10,634 nucleotides of DNA from Bacillota bacterium. GTDB taxonomy: Bacteria > Bacillota_I > Bacilli_A > RFN20 > CAG-288. Below are positions 1-7,140 of the stretch, piece by piece (within the stretch, counting starts at the first letter, position 1; each line of letters opens with the position of its first letter). A program made the position numbers and the translations under genes. A model generated the notes under the pieces. That model worked only from the letters and a program-made list of their open reading frames with translations. It searched no databases and was not told where the DNA came from. Location of the stretch: NCBI GenBank assembly GCA_023398335.1, contig JAEWSJ010000025.1, positions 1 through 10,634 of the forward strand. The letters are read 5' to 3'.

Positions 1-1984
1 GAGTATCATAAAGGTTAGCTAACATAAATTTAAAAGTATTTCTAATCTTACGATAGTTTTCAGCAATAATCTTTAAGATTTCATCGGAAATCTTTGTTTC
101 AGCCGTGTAATCAACACTAGCAACCCACAAACGTAAAATATCCGCTCCATATTGTTCACAAATAACATTTGGATCAATACCATTTCCTTTTGACTTGGAG
201 AACTTTTCACCATTGCCATCAACGATCATTCCATGAGTAACAATCTTGCTAAATGGAGACTTATTTCCAGTTGCAACCGATAAAGTTAAGGAAGAGTTAT
301 ACCATCCACGATATTGATCATTACCTTCTAAGTAAATATCAGCTGGGAATTTACATTCACGTTTTTTATTTACTGCCGCAAAAGAAGAACCAGAATCAAA
401 CCAAACATCCATAATATCTTTTTCTTTAGTGAAAATTCCATTAGGAGAATGGATAGACTTATAACCTTCTGGTAATAAATCTTTCGCTTCTCTTTCAAAC
501 CAAACATTTGAGCCTTGTTCATCAACTAATTTAATAATATTATCAAAAACTTCTTTTTCTAAAAGAGCAGTTCCATCTTCAGCATAAATAATCGGAATCG
601 GGACACCCCAAACTCTTTGACGAGAAATACACCAGTCTTCTCTTCCTTCAATCATCTTTCTAAGTCTAGTTTTACCCCATGAAGGTAAATATTCAACCTT
701 TTCAACTTCAGTTAAAAGATCGTCTCTAAAAGATGAAATTGAACAGAACCATTGTGGTGTCGCTCTAAAGATTAAAGGCTTCTTAGTTCTCCAATCATGT
801 GGATAGGAGTGAACTATTTCTTCAAGATGTAATAAAGCATCTTTTTCTTCAAGCATCTTTAATACTTCTTCATTAGCATCTTCATAGAACATGCCTTTTA
901 ATCTATCTCCAGCTTCTTCTGTCATGTATCCATGCGCATCAACTGGACATAATGGAGCAATATTATATTTCAAACAAACTTTATAGTCGTCTAAACCATG
1001 TCCTGGAGCAATATGAACACATCCAGTACCAGCATCAGCAGAAACATAATCACCTAAAATAACTAAACTTTCACGATTGATGAAAGGATGCTGAACTTTA
1101 ATGTTTTCTAATTCAGTACCTCTAAATGTTTTTAATAAAGTACACTCAGTTAAACCGAAAGTCTTGGTTAAGTTATCTTGGAATTCCTTCAAGAAAACCA
1201 AATTACCTTTATTAGTCTTAAATAAACCATATTCAAAAGCAGGATTTAAACAGATTGCTAAGTTGGCTGGAAGAGTCCATGGAGTAGTTGTCCAAATAAC
1301 AAAATAATCTGTCTCAGGATTTAATAAGCCTTTTCCATCAGTAACTTTAAAACGAACAAAAATTGTTTTTGCTTTAACATCTTGATATTCAATTTCAGCT
1401 TCAGCTAAGGCTGATTCAGAAGAAGGAGACCAGTTAACTGGTTTAAGACCTTTGTAAATATATCCTTTTAAAGCCATGTCAGCAAATATTCTTATTTGTT
1501 CTGCTTCATAGTCTTTAGTTAATGTTATATATGGATTATCAAAATCACCAATAATACCTAAACGCATTATTTGCTTCTTTTGTCTTTCAACTTGTTTATA
1601 AGCATATTTCATGCATAATTTTCTAAAATCAACGATAGGAGTGGATTTTCTATCAACGCCAGATTTTGCAACTGCATTTTCAATAGGTAAACCATGAGTA
1701 TCCCATCCTGGAATATATCTAACATAACAACCTTTTAAGTTTTGATATCTGTTAATTATATCCTTTAAGATTTTATTTAAAGCATGACCCGCATGCATAT
1801 CACCATTAGCATATGGTGGACCATCATGAATGTAAAATTCTTTTTGACCTTCATGAGCAGAAAGAAGTTTTTCATATAACTTCATCTTTTCCCATTCTTT
1901 TTCAATAAGAGGTTCTTTTTGTGGTAGATTTCCTCTCATTTCGAAAGAACCTTTATTCATGATTAACGATTTTTTTAATTCCAT
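1..1984 (-). CDS. ileS: isoleucyl-tRNA synthetase, 3' end cut by window edge
   Basis: This class Ia synthetase charges tRNA-Ile with isoleucine in the cytoplasm. The gene has no stop in the window. The 661 visible residues cover the catalytic core and editing domain, and roughly the last quarter (anticodon-binding domain and usual zinc finger) lies beyond the left edge. Visible landmarks in order are GPPYANGDMHAGHALNK near residues 55-71 (HIGH box written HAGH, 64-67), GWDTHGLPIE, the CP1 editing-domain signatures WTTTPWTLPAN and GTGCVHIAPGHG, CISRQRVWGVP, DVWFDSGSS, and the KMSKS box written KFSKS at 594-598. The ATG at 1984 is chosen because AAGGAG (1998-1993) lies 8 nt upstream. A T-box riboswitch precedes the gene, so expression should respond to uncharged tRNA-Ile. 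Identity is near certain; ValRS and LeuRS fit less well, and the T-box independently points to isoleucine. Confidence 0.97.
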   Translation of the reverse strand, partial: MELKKSLIMNKGSFEMRGNLPQKEPLIEKEWEKMKLYEKLLSAHEGQKEFYIHDGPPYANGDMHAGHALNKILKDIINRYQNLKGCYVRYIPGWDTHGLPIENAVAKSGVDRKSTPIVDFRKLCMKYAYKQVERQKKQIMRLGIIGDFDNPYITLTKDYEAEQIRIFADMALKGYIYKGLKPVNWSPSSESALAEAEIEYQDVKAKTIFVRFKVTDGKGLLNPETDYFVIWTTTPWTLPANLAICLNPAFEYGLFKTNKGNLVFLKEFQDNLTKTFGLTECTLLKTFRGTELENIKVQHPFINRESLVILGDYVSADAGTGCVHIAPGHGLDDYKVCLKYNIAPLCPVDAHGYMTEEAGDRLKGMFYEDANEEVLKMLEEKDALLHLEEIVHSYPHDWRTKKPLIFRATPQWFCSISSFRDDLLTEVEKVEYLPSWGKTRLRKMIEGREDWCISRQRVWGVPIPIIYAEDGTALLEKEVFDNIIKLVDEQGSNVWFEREAKDLLPEGYKSIHSPNGIFTKEKDIMDVWFDSGSSFAAVNKKRECKFPADIYLEGNDQYRGWYNSSLTLSVATGNKSPFSKIVTHGMIVDGNGEKFSKSKGNGIDPNVICEQYGADILRLWVASVDYTAETKISDEILKIIAENYRKIRNTFKFMLANLYDT

Positions 1985-1992
1985 AACTATTT

Positions 1993-1998
1993 CTCCTT
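1993..1998 (-). promoter_or_regulatory. ribosome binding site of ileS
   Basis: AAGGAG sits 8 nt before the ATG at 1984 and decides the start codon over the later in-frame Met codons (residues 9 and 16). It lies just after the T-run of the T-box terminator, so it would be transcribed only on readthrough. Confidence 0.85.
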
Positions 1999-2000
1999 AA

Positions 2001-2182
2001 AAATAAAAAAATTCTCGATCTAGGGACGCTAATTGCGCGGTACCACCCTAGTTCAAAGAATCGCTCTTTGCACTCATTATTTTATGGCTCCAAAGTGATA
2101 CTTTTTAGATATTCCTAACTACCTTGCACCATACGTAGTTCGCTAATAGTTTTTTCTAAAAAACTTGTCTTTTTCAACGCCA
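2001..2182 (-). promoter_or_regulatory. T-box riboswitch controlling ileS (tRNA-Ile responsive)
   Basis: The leader carries the T-box core AGGGTGGTACCGCG at 2049-2036, a near-exact match to the family consensus. Upstream lies Stem I. Its distal part has arms AACTAC/GTAGTT enclosing GGTGCAAG, the usual GGTGNAAG-type element. Below that a helix TTTTTTAGA/TCTAAAAAG closes onto an internal loop, and that loop holds ATC (2099-2097), an isoleucine codon and the likely specifier. The loop is followed by ACTTTGGAGCC. A Stem III hairpin (CAAAGA/TCTTTG) lies between Stem I and the T-box. The T-box variable base is U (UGGU), which pairs with a tRNA ending in ACCA, consistent with discriminator A73 in tRNA-Ile. 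Binding of uncharged tRNA-Ile should stabilise the antiterminator and let transcription reach ileS. The elements are visible in the sequence; the exact fold is inferred by eye. Confidence 0.9.
2005..2060 (-). terminator. T-box intrinsic terminator (attenuator) before ileS
   Basis: CTAGGG (2051-2046) pairs with CCCTAG (2025-2020), with a short inner CGC/GCG helix. The stem can extend outwards with TTCTTTGA against TCGAGAA, including wobbles and a mismatch, and ends directly at a run of seven T (2011-2005). The hairpin takes up the T-box sequence itself and the 3' arm of Stem III, so it is mutually exclusive with the antiterminator, as expected for transcription attenuation. Confidence 0.85.
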
Positions 2183-2187
2183 CCTTA

Positions 2188-2216
2188 ATTATATATATAA
2201 ACATTAAAAATATCAA
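2188..2216 (-). promoter_or_regulatory. sigma-A-type promoter of the ileS T-box transcript
   Basis: TTGATA (-35, 2216-2211) is followed after exactly 17 nt by a perfect TATAAT (-10, 2193-2188). The predicted start is near 2181, at the GGTGGCG that begins the T-box leader. It is the best promoter in the window by match to consensus. Confidence 0.85.
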
Positions 2217-2346
2217 ACGGAAAATGAAGCAAAGAGAAGCGGACGAACACCCATTAAAAACTTAAATTAATTGTTCAATTTTATGTTAAACATTAGCTCC
2301 ACATCTTCACTATAAAAGTAAAACTATTTTATAAATTTATGCATTT

Positions 2347-2380
2347 AAAAACCGCACAATCAAGAAAGAAAATGTGCGGT
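2347..2380 (-). terminator. rho-independent terminator after galK
   Basis: ACCGCACA (2380-2373) and TGTGCGGT (2358-2351) form a perfect 8-bp stem around a 14-nt loop, followed on the minus strand by TTTT and then AAA. It begins 7 nt after the galK stop and ends the gal transcript. On the plus strand the hairpin is followed by ATATTTTT, so it may work in both directions, but no plus-strand gene runs into it. The roughly 130 bases between it and the ileS promoter show nothing I can support. Confidence 0.85.
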
Positions 2381-2386
2381 ATATTT

Positions 2387-3556
2387 TTAGAAAACTTTAT
2401 ATTCAATAGCAGGAGAAGCAATCGAAACTTTTTTCCACTTATCTTTTGAATACAATCTCGATAGTTGCGTTTCAAATTCATCGCAGTAATCATTCTTAAC
2501 GAAACATATTACCGAGCCTTTGAAACCACCACCATGGATTCGAACAGCCCCATAATGTTGAATGAATGTATTTAATGAATCAACAATATTTTGTGGAGAT
2601 CCTTCGTATTCACCACTTACATATGTATTCTTTAAATAAGTTGCACTTGAGAATTGAGATTGACGAACCGCTTGTAAAAAATCATCCACTGATTTCTCTT
2701 CTAAAGCCTTAACGCCAAGAAGAACATTTCTATTTTCATTGAAGAAATGTTTTGCTTTCATATTGGCTTCGTCAGGATCTATTTCGCCACTATCAAATTT
2801 CTTTTCAAACTTTTTAGCGTTGATATCTCTTAAATATTCTTTTCCATATTCATTAGCTACTTTTCTCATTCCGTTAGGAATCGAAGCATATAAGTCAACT
2901 AAGTCAGAATGGTTACCTTCAGAGTTAATTAAATAAATTGATAAAGGTAAATTAAAATCTAGTGTTTCAATTTTTGGATTATCAATATTTTCAAAATCGA
3001 TAAAATTGCACGCTCTATAGGCTGCTCCAATTTGGTCTAATAAACCACATGGTTTATTAAAGTAAACTCGTTCAGAGAATTGCGAAACTTTTGCAATGGT
3101 AAGAGCATCGATTTTCGCATCGTTATATAAATATGAAATAATTGAGCCAATCAAAACTTCAAAAGCAGCGGAAGAAGATACACCACTTCCATTTGGAATC
3201 TCCGAATCAATATAAGCATCAAAGCCACCGATGTTATAACCAAGTTCTTTTAATTTAGCAATAACGCCCTTTGCCATAGCAAGGGAAGTACAATATTCTT
3301 TTTCTTCAACTTGCAAATTATCTAAATTAAAAGTAAATGTTCGATAACCTTTAGACTTAATCGAAACTTTGGTATCTCTAGCGATGGTAGTATTCATTCT
3401 TAATGAGCAGTTCGCAACAATGCATAATCCGTGATTATGATCAGTGTGGTTACCTAAGATTTCCAAACGACCACCTGATGAGATAAAAGCTTCGGCATCT
3501 TTCTTAAATACATTTTTAAACTCTGATTTAAGTTCTTTAATAATTTGTTCGTTCAT
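2387..3556 (-). CDS. galK: galactokinase
   Basis: This GHMP-family kinase phosphorylates alpha-D-galactose to galactose-1-phosphate with ATP, the first committed Leloir step in the cytoplasm. At 389 residues it matches the usual family length. Motif 1 reads GGRLEILGNHTDHNHG near residues 28-43, with the catalytic Arg at 30. Motif 2, the ATP phosphate loop, is PNGSGVSSSAA at 121-131. The catalytic Asp is D174 in CGLLDQ. Motif 3 is RIHGGGFKGS at 339-348. The sugar-binding motif has Asn36 where many galactokinases have Glu (GEHTDYN). I recall GNHTDH-type motifs in other Firmicutes galactokinases, so this is probably a subfamily trait. The ATG at 3556 follows the galT stop by one nucleotide, with only a weak AGG-containing site inside the galT end, so translation is probably coupled. 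It is the last gene before the terminator at 2380-2347. Confidence 0.95.
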   Translation of the reverse strand: MNEQIIKELKSEFKNVFKKDAEAFISSGGRLEILGNHTDHNHGLCIVANCSLRMNTTIARDTKVSIKSKGYRTFTFNLDNLQVEEKEYCTSLAMAKGVIAKLKELGYNIGGFDAYIDSEIPNGSGVSSSAAFEVLIGSIISYLYNDAKIDALTIAKVSQFSERVYFNKPCGLLDQIGAAYRACNFIDFENIDNPKIETLDFNLPLSIYLINSEGNHSDLVDLYASIPNGMRKVANEYGKEYLRDINAKKFEKKFDSGEIDPDEANMKAKHFFNENRNVLLGVKALEEKSVDDFLQAVRQSQFSSATYLKNTYVSGEYEGSPQNIVDSLNTFIQHYGAVRIHGGGFKGSVICFVKNDYCDEFETQLSRLYSKDKWKKVSIASPAIEYKVF

Positions 3557-3557
3557 T

Positions 3558-5066
3558 TTACTTACCTAAATGCTTAATAAATATATCTAAAGCATTCTGT
3601 CCTTTCTGGTCTTTTTTAAATACAGCAGTATTATCTAATATGTTTCTACAAACGTTATTAACGTATTGTATAACTTCATCATCAAGGTTATTTTTCCCTC
3701 TTAAATAATCAATCATAGGCTTAAAATCAACTAAGTCATTATACTTACTAAAAGCATCTTTATAAGATAAATTATGTGAAACAACTTCTTTAATTTCATT
3801 AAATTGTCTAACCAATCTTGCTGGTAATATAAATAGTCCCATGGCTTCAATCAATCCAATATTCTCTTTCTTAATGTGATGATATTCTGGATGAGCGTGA
3901 TAGATTCCATCTGGATATTCTTCACTTACTTGGTTGTTTCTTAGGATTAAGTACACTAGATATTCATCTCCTACTTTTCTCACAATTGGATTCAAAGTAT
4001 TATGACGTTCACCTTGAGACTCGTGAATAATTCCTTCCTTCTCATCATCGTAATTACGCCAAGTAGACAAAATAAGGTCAAAAGCTTTAACAATCTCATC
4101 TTTATCTTTTCCTCGTAATAACAAAACAGTATTATACCAATCAACCTCGTAAAGCTTCGTTGATTTAAAACTATTTGGTAATGCGAACTCTTTTTTATTA
4201 TTCATTTTCATAACAGGAAGAAGATGTTCGCCACCTTGGAAGTGACCATGATTCAATATCGAACCACCAACAATTGGTAATTCAGCATTAGAACCTAAGA
4301 AGAATGATGGGAATCGATCAACAAAATCTAACAAAGCTTTTATCGAAGATTCATCTATTTTCATAAAATCATGTTTGTCATTAAAAACGATACAATGCAT
4401 GTTGTAATATCCATATGGCGAATATTGTAAGTACCATTTATCACCACCAAGATCCATTTTTATAACTCTGATATTCTCACGTGCAGGATGCTTTTCATTT
4501 CCATAGAAACCAACATTTTCTTTGCAAAGCAAACATTTCGGATAAGTAGTTACAGTCTTATTTAAAAGCTTTTTAATATCTTTAGAATTTTTTTCCGGTT
4601 TAGAAAGATTAATTGATATCTCAAGATAGCGAGAAGAATTATCTTCATTCGCTAACCAAATAATATTTTTATCAACTTTAGTCTTTTGAACATAATCATT
4701 ATAGATAGACAATCTGTATAAATAATTAAGCGCAGCAAAATCATTCTTCTTTTCCTCTTCTTCAAAATGATTTTGAACTTGACTTGGAAGCGGAGATAAA
4801 AGTCCCATCAGTTTTGTAACAAAACGATTTGCTTCGCCTTCATCCATCTTTTTTTCATTAATTAAATAATCGTTTAATGAATTAACTATCTCATCTGGTA
4901 CTGTTAATGATTTTATATATTCTTTATCAATATCACCATTATAAGGTTCGGTTAGATTTAATTCCCCAAGAAGGATATTTCGAAAATAAATTACATCTTG
5001 TTCATGTAATTCTAAATGAGTGAAAGCGTAGTAAATTGCTTCTTCAACAGTTTTTAAAATATTCAT
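3558..5066 (-). CDS. galT: UTP--/UDP-glucose--hexose-1-phosphate uridylyltransferase, class II
   Basis: GalT transfers UMP from UDP-glucose to galactose-1-phosphate, giving UDP-galactose and glucose-1-phosphate. At 502 residues it is the long class II form typical of Firmicutes, not the roughly 350-residue E. coli type. An N-terminal helical region with acidic and lysine-rich stretches (about 1-130) precedes the catalytic part. A CxxC pair is at Cys178/Cys181 (PKCLLCKENVGFYG). The histidine active-site motif is NHGHFQGGEH with His273-Gly-His275-Phe-Gln277, where the class commonly has HDHFQGG. C-terminal motifs ERHNTLNPIVR and IYHAHPEYHHIKKENIGLIEAMG also suit the family. The start at 5066 is supported by a full AGGAGG that overlaps the galM stop. 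The gene lies between galM and galK with gaps of 15 and 1 nt, so one transcript is likely. Confidence 0.95.
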   Translation of the reverse strand: MNILKTVEEAIYYAFTHLELHEQDVIYFRNILLGELNLTEPYNGDIDKEYIKSLTVPDEIVNSLNDYLINEKKMDEGEANRFVTKLMGLLSPLPSQVQNHFEEEEKKNDFAALNYLYRLSIYNDYVQKTKVDKNIIWLANEDNSSRYLEISINLSKPEKNSKDIKKLLNKTVTTYPKCLLCKENVGFYGNEKHPARENIRVIKMDLGGDKWYLQYSPYGYYNMHCIVFNDKHDFMKIDESSIKALLDFVDRFPSFFLGSNAELPIVGGSILNHGHFQGGEHLLPVMKMNNKKEFALPNSFKSTKLYEVDWYNTVLLLRGKDKDEIVKAFDLILSTWRNYDDEKEGIIHESQGERHNTLNPIVRKVGDEYLVYLILRNNQVSEEYPDGIYHAHPEYHHIKKENIGLIEAMGLFILPARLVRQFNEIKEVVSHNLSYKDAFSKYNDLVDFKPMIDYLRGKNNLDDEVIQYVNNVCRNILDNTAVFKKDQKGQNALDIFIKHLGK

Positions 5067-5077
5067 TCTTAGTTAAT

Positions 5078-5083
5078 CCTCCT
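5078..5083 (-). promoter_or_regulatory. ribosome binding site of galT, overlapping the galM stop
   Basis: A full consensus AGGAGG begins inside the TAG stop of galM (5084-5082) and lies 11 nt before the galT ATG. The ribosome ending galM would therefore sit on the galT initiation site, which suggests translational coupling. Confidence 0.8.
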
Positions 5084-6065
5084 ATATCTTATAGAATTTA
5101 TATGTAATCTTATCTTCGTATTTATCATGCGATTTAATTAGTATTCTATCTCGTGATAAGATATTTCTTTGTGGCTCTATTGCAAGTCCTCTTCTTAGCT
5201 TAAGATCTGGAGAATTGATAAATTGAACATCTGTTCCCGAATTATCTAAATAGATATTACATGCTTCATCAGTAGTAGATATACATAATTTACAATTCCC
5301 ATTTGAAAGTATAACCTGTCTCTTTTGTTTCTTGATTTCATCAAATAAAAAGGTATGATCAATTGTTTTTGCAGGAAGATAGTTTTCTATCTCATGAAGA
5401 CGTGCAGATAATTTAGTTAACTTTCTAAAATCCAAAGCATGATAGATTTTTTCAGTCGCGACTGGAAGAAGATGACTATCACATTTTAAAATATTAGATG
5501 CTTCAACCTTAATTTTATAATTTGTAACATCAGTTGCACCAAAATTGAAATACATGTGATTAGACATATTTATTAAAGTGTCTTCAGATGGAATAGCTTT
5601 AAATTTAACACTTATGATATCGGAATTTTTTGATATCTCATATGTGACATGGAAATTTGTTTTTCCAGGAAATCCACATTGGTTCTTTCGAGTAACAAAA
5701 GAAAAAATAACTATAATATTTTTATTATTCTCTTTAATCTTATATGAAAAATCTTCATAGGATATATTGTTCGCACCACCATGCAAAACAAGTTCACCAT
5801 CGTTATTCTCTAATACGACTTTCTTACCATTAATTGTTTGTTCTTTAGTTATTCTACCGGCAAGTTGTCCAAGTGTTTTTCCAAAATATTGATTTGAATT
5901 TAAAAACTTTTCTTTACTCGATATAGTCAGAATCATCGGTTGATTATAATAAGACAATGAATAAACACTAGCCCCTTTTGTGCAAAGAGTAAGTCTTAAA
6001 TTTGCGTCATTTGATAATGTTATGAATGTACTACCTTGGCATTCCTCTATTGAATAATTAACCAT
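5082..6065 (-). CDS. galM: aldose 1-epimerase (mutarotase)
   Basis: GalM interconverts the beta and alpha anomers of galactose, supplying the alpha form that galactokinase uses. The 327 residues match the family length and show its beta-sandwich signatures: GQLAGRI with Arg71, ELVLHGG with His95, NMSNHMYFNF with the general acid His170, TIDHTFLFD with the sugar-contacting Asp236, and AIEPQR with the general base Glu297. No signal peptide is seen, so it is cytoplasmic. The start at 6065 has AGAAGGG ending 9 nt upstream. It opens the galM-galT-galK unit, after a 112-nt gap from the upstream lipoprotein gene. Divergent relatives can act on other aldoses, but the neighbours make galactose the natural substrate. 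Confidence 0.93.
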   Translation of the reverse strand: MVNYSIEECQGSTFITLSNDANLRLTLCTKGASVYSLSYYNQPMILTISSKEKFLNSNQYFGKTLGQLAGRITKEQTINGKKVVLENNDGELVLHGGANNISYEDFSYKIKENNKNIIVIFSFVTRKNQCGFPGKTNFHVTYEISKNSDIISVKFKAIPSEDTLINMSNHMYFNFGATDVTNYKIKVEASNILKCDSHLLPVATEKIYHALDFRKLTKLSARLHEIENYLPAKTIDHTFLFDEIKKQKRQVILSNGNCKLCISTTDEACNIYLDNSGTDVQFINSPDLKLRRGLAIEPQRNILSRDRILIKSHDKYEDKITYKFYKI

Positions 6066-6177
6066 ATTACCACACCCTTCTTATATACTTATATTTTAAC
6101 CTAATATCTGTCATTTGTATTAAATTATTACAAAATCCAATTAATTTAATCAAATATCACAACTTTTTTATAAAAAA
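6066..6177 (-). promoter_or_regulatory. candidate galM-galT-galK promoter and operator region
   Basis: This is the only sizeable gap between 10502 and 2387, and the likely place for control of the gal genes. A weak promoter candidate is TTGATT (6153-6148), an 18-nt spacer and AATAAT (6129-6124). A second option is TAAAAT (6098-6093) with a poor -35. The region has no GC-containing hairpin, so nothing here looks like an effective terminator and readthrough from the sensor genes is possible. A near-palindrome (6133-6115) overlaps the first -10 candidate. The sequence is so AT-rich that promoter-like strings arise easily; treat this as a region to test rather than a mapped promoter. Confidence 0.45.
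6115..6133 (-). repeat. 19-bp near-palindrome, candidate operator
   Basis: TTGTAATAATTTAATACAA has perfect outer arms TTGTA/TACAA, and 8 of its 9 symmetric pairs match about a central base. It overlaps the candidate -10 and lies about 50 nt upstream of the galM ATG. Its form suits a dimeric repressor, but AT-rich DNA makes chance palindromes common. It does not resemble a cre (CcpA) site. Confidence 0.35.
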
Positions 6178-7140
6178 TCACTGCTTTTTTACATATATTT
6201 CACTTTTTGAATATGTATTTTTTGAATATGATGTTGAGCCTTTAGATAGCAAATCAATAGCTATGTTATAGATATATTCTGCCTGCTTAATACTATCATT
6301 AACTACAGTTCCAGCAATTTTACCTTCATCGACAGCTTTTTTACCATCGACTGTGCAATCAACTCCAATAATGATTGGGGATCTCGTACTGTTAATTGAT
6401 TCGAAATAATTTGCTGCTCCAATAGCCATTTCATCATTGTTTGAAATTATTAATTCAATATCCTTAGCTTTATCACCTAGTTCATTTAAAGCAGCGTAGG
6501 CTTCGCCACGAATCCAGTTACATACTGAAACGCCAGCATACTCAATATTAAAGTTATTAAGAGATGAAATAGCACTGTTAGTTCTTAATTCTGCGTCTTG
6601 GTGACCTATTTCACCTTTCAAAATAAGCGTTGATAATTTACCATCATTGTTAAAATCATACTTACTACCATAGATATCTTCTGCATTGTAATTAAAAAGT
6701 TGTTTAACAATCGTCGCTTGTTGATTTCCCTCTGCACTTGCATCAGTTCCAACAAAATAACATAATGGGTTTTGTTCAATAACACTTTCTTCCGGAGCTC
6801 TATTAAAAAATATCAAAGGTTTATTTGTGGTTTGACATTTTTTAACGATGGTATTTGCAACCATACGATCACAGAGATTTACAATAAAAGCGCTATACGA
6901 AGCTGAGTTTACCGCTATGGCAATTTGTTCATTTTGAATTGATTGATCATTTGAAGCGTAAAAAACATCAACTTTATAATATTTTGAAAAATTATTACTG
7001 ATTGAATCAACCAACGAATTTAAGAATGGGTCAGTTTTTGTATAAGCGAACAAAGCAATTCTATTCACTTCAGTATTGTTACAAGAACATAAAGAAAGAA
7101 GACTAGAAAAAATGGTAATAATTTGTTTAAATCGTTTCAT
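6178..7140 (-). CDS. galactose-binding lipoprotein, MglB-like, probable sensor subunit
   Basis: This is a type I periplasmic-binding-fold protein, the family of sugar ABC-transporter binding proteins. Residues 1-19 form a lipoprotein signal (KR, hydrophobic core, then LCS-Cys20), so the mature protein should be tethered outside the membrane. Aligned from memory with E. coli MglB, the sugar contacts are all kept: Tyr33, Asp37, Phe39, Asn113, His180, Asp182, Arg186, Trp209, Asn235, Asp261 and Asn281. The calcium loop DFNNDGKLS (162-170) and Glu229 also align. D-galactose or D-glucose is thus the likely ligand. Its ATG lies inside the kinase gene (14-nt overlap) behind AAGGAGG (7156-7150), and no ABC permease or ATPase gene is present. 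By analogy with the XylFII-LytS xylose sensor of Clostridium, it probably presents bound sugar to the kinase. Acting instead as the binding protein of a transporter encoded elsewhere cannot be excluded. Length 320 is normal. Confidence 0.88.
   Translation of the reverse strand: MKRFKQIITIFSSLLSLCSCNNTEVNRIALFAYTKTDPFLNSLVDSISNNFSKYYKVDVFYASNDQSIQNEQIAIAVNSASYSAFIVNLCDRMVANTIVKKCQTTNKPLIFFNRAPEESVIEQNPLCYFVGTDASAEGNQQATIVKQLFNYNAEDIYGSKYDFNNDGKLSTLILKGEIGHQDAELRTNSAISSLNNFNIEYAGVSVCNWIRGEAYAALNELGDKAKDIELIISNNDEMAIGAANYFESINSTRSPIIIGVDCTVDGKKAVDEGKIAGTVVNDSIKQAEYIYNIAIDLLSKGSTSYSKNTYSKSEIYVKKQ
6204..6230. repeat. short direct repeat in the lipoprotein 3' end
   Basis: TTTTTGAATATG occurs twice (6204-6215 and 6219-6230, plus-strand reading) with a 15-bp period. 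In the minus-strand protein it gives two copies of a (S/T)YSK(N/S) unit in the C-terminal tail. It may be a small in-frame slippage duplication; no function is proposed. Confidence 0.6.

Noticed and set aside
1101..1307. Plus-strand open frame of 68 codons
   Set aside because: Lies wholly antisense to the well-supported ileS coding sequence and has no family features.
2224..2265. 13-codon plus-strand reading frame (MKQREADEHPLKT) between the galK terminator and the ileS promoter
   Set aside because: No clear Shine-Dalgarno, very short, no recognisable peptide, and overlaps nothing conserved that I can identify.
6164..6177. TTTTTTATAAAAAA just after the lipoprotein stop as a terminator
   Set aside because: The arms are only A and T, with no GC stem and no following T-run; unlikely to end transcription.
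6178..7129. Possible UGA-tryptophan recoding, which would extend the kinase and lipoprotein past their TGA stops
   Set aside because: Conserved tryptophans are encoded by TGG (for example in the IleRS WTTTPWTLPAN motif), and both TGA stops fall at natural family ends.
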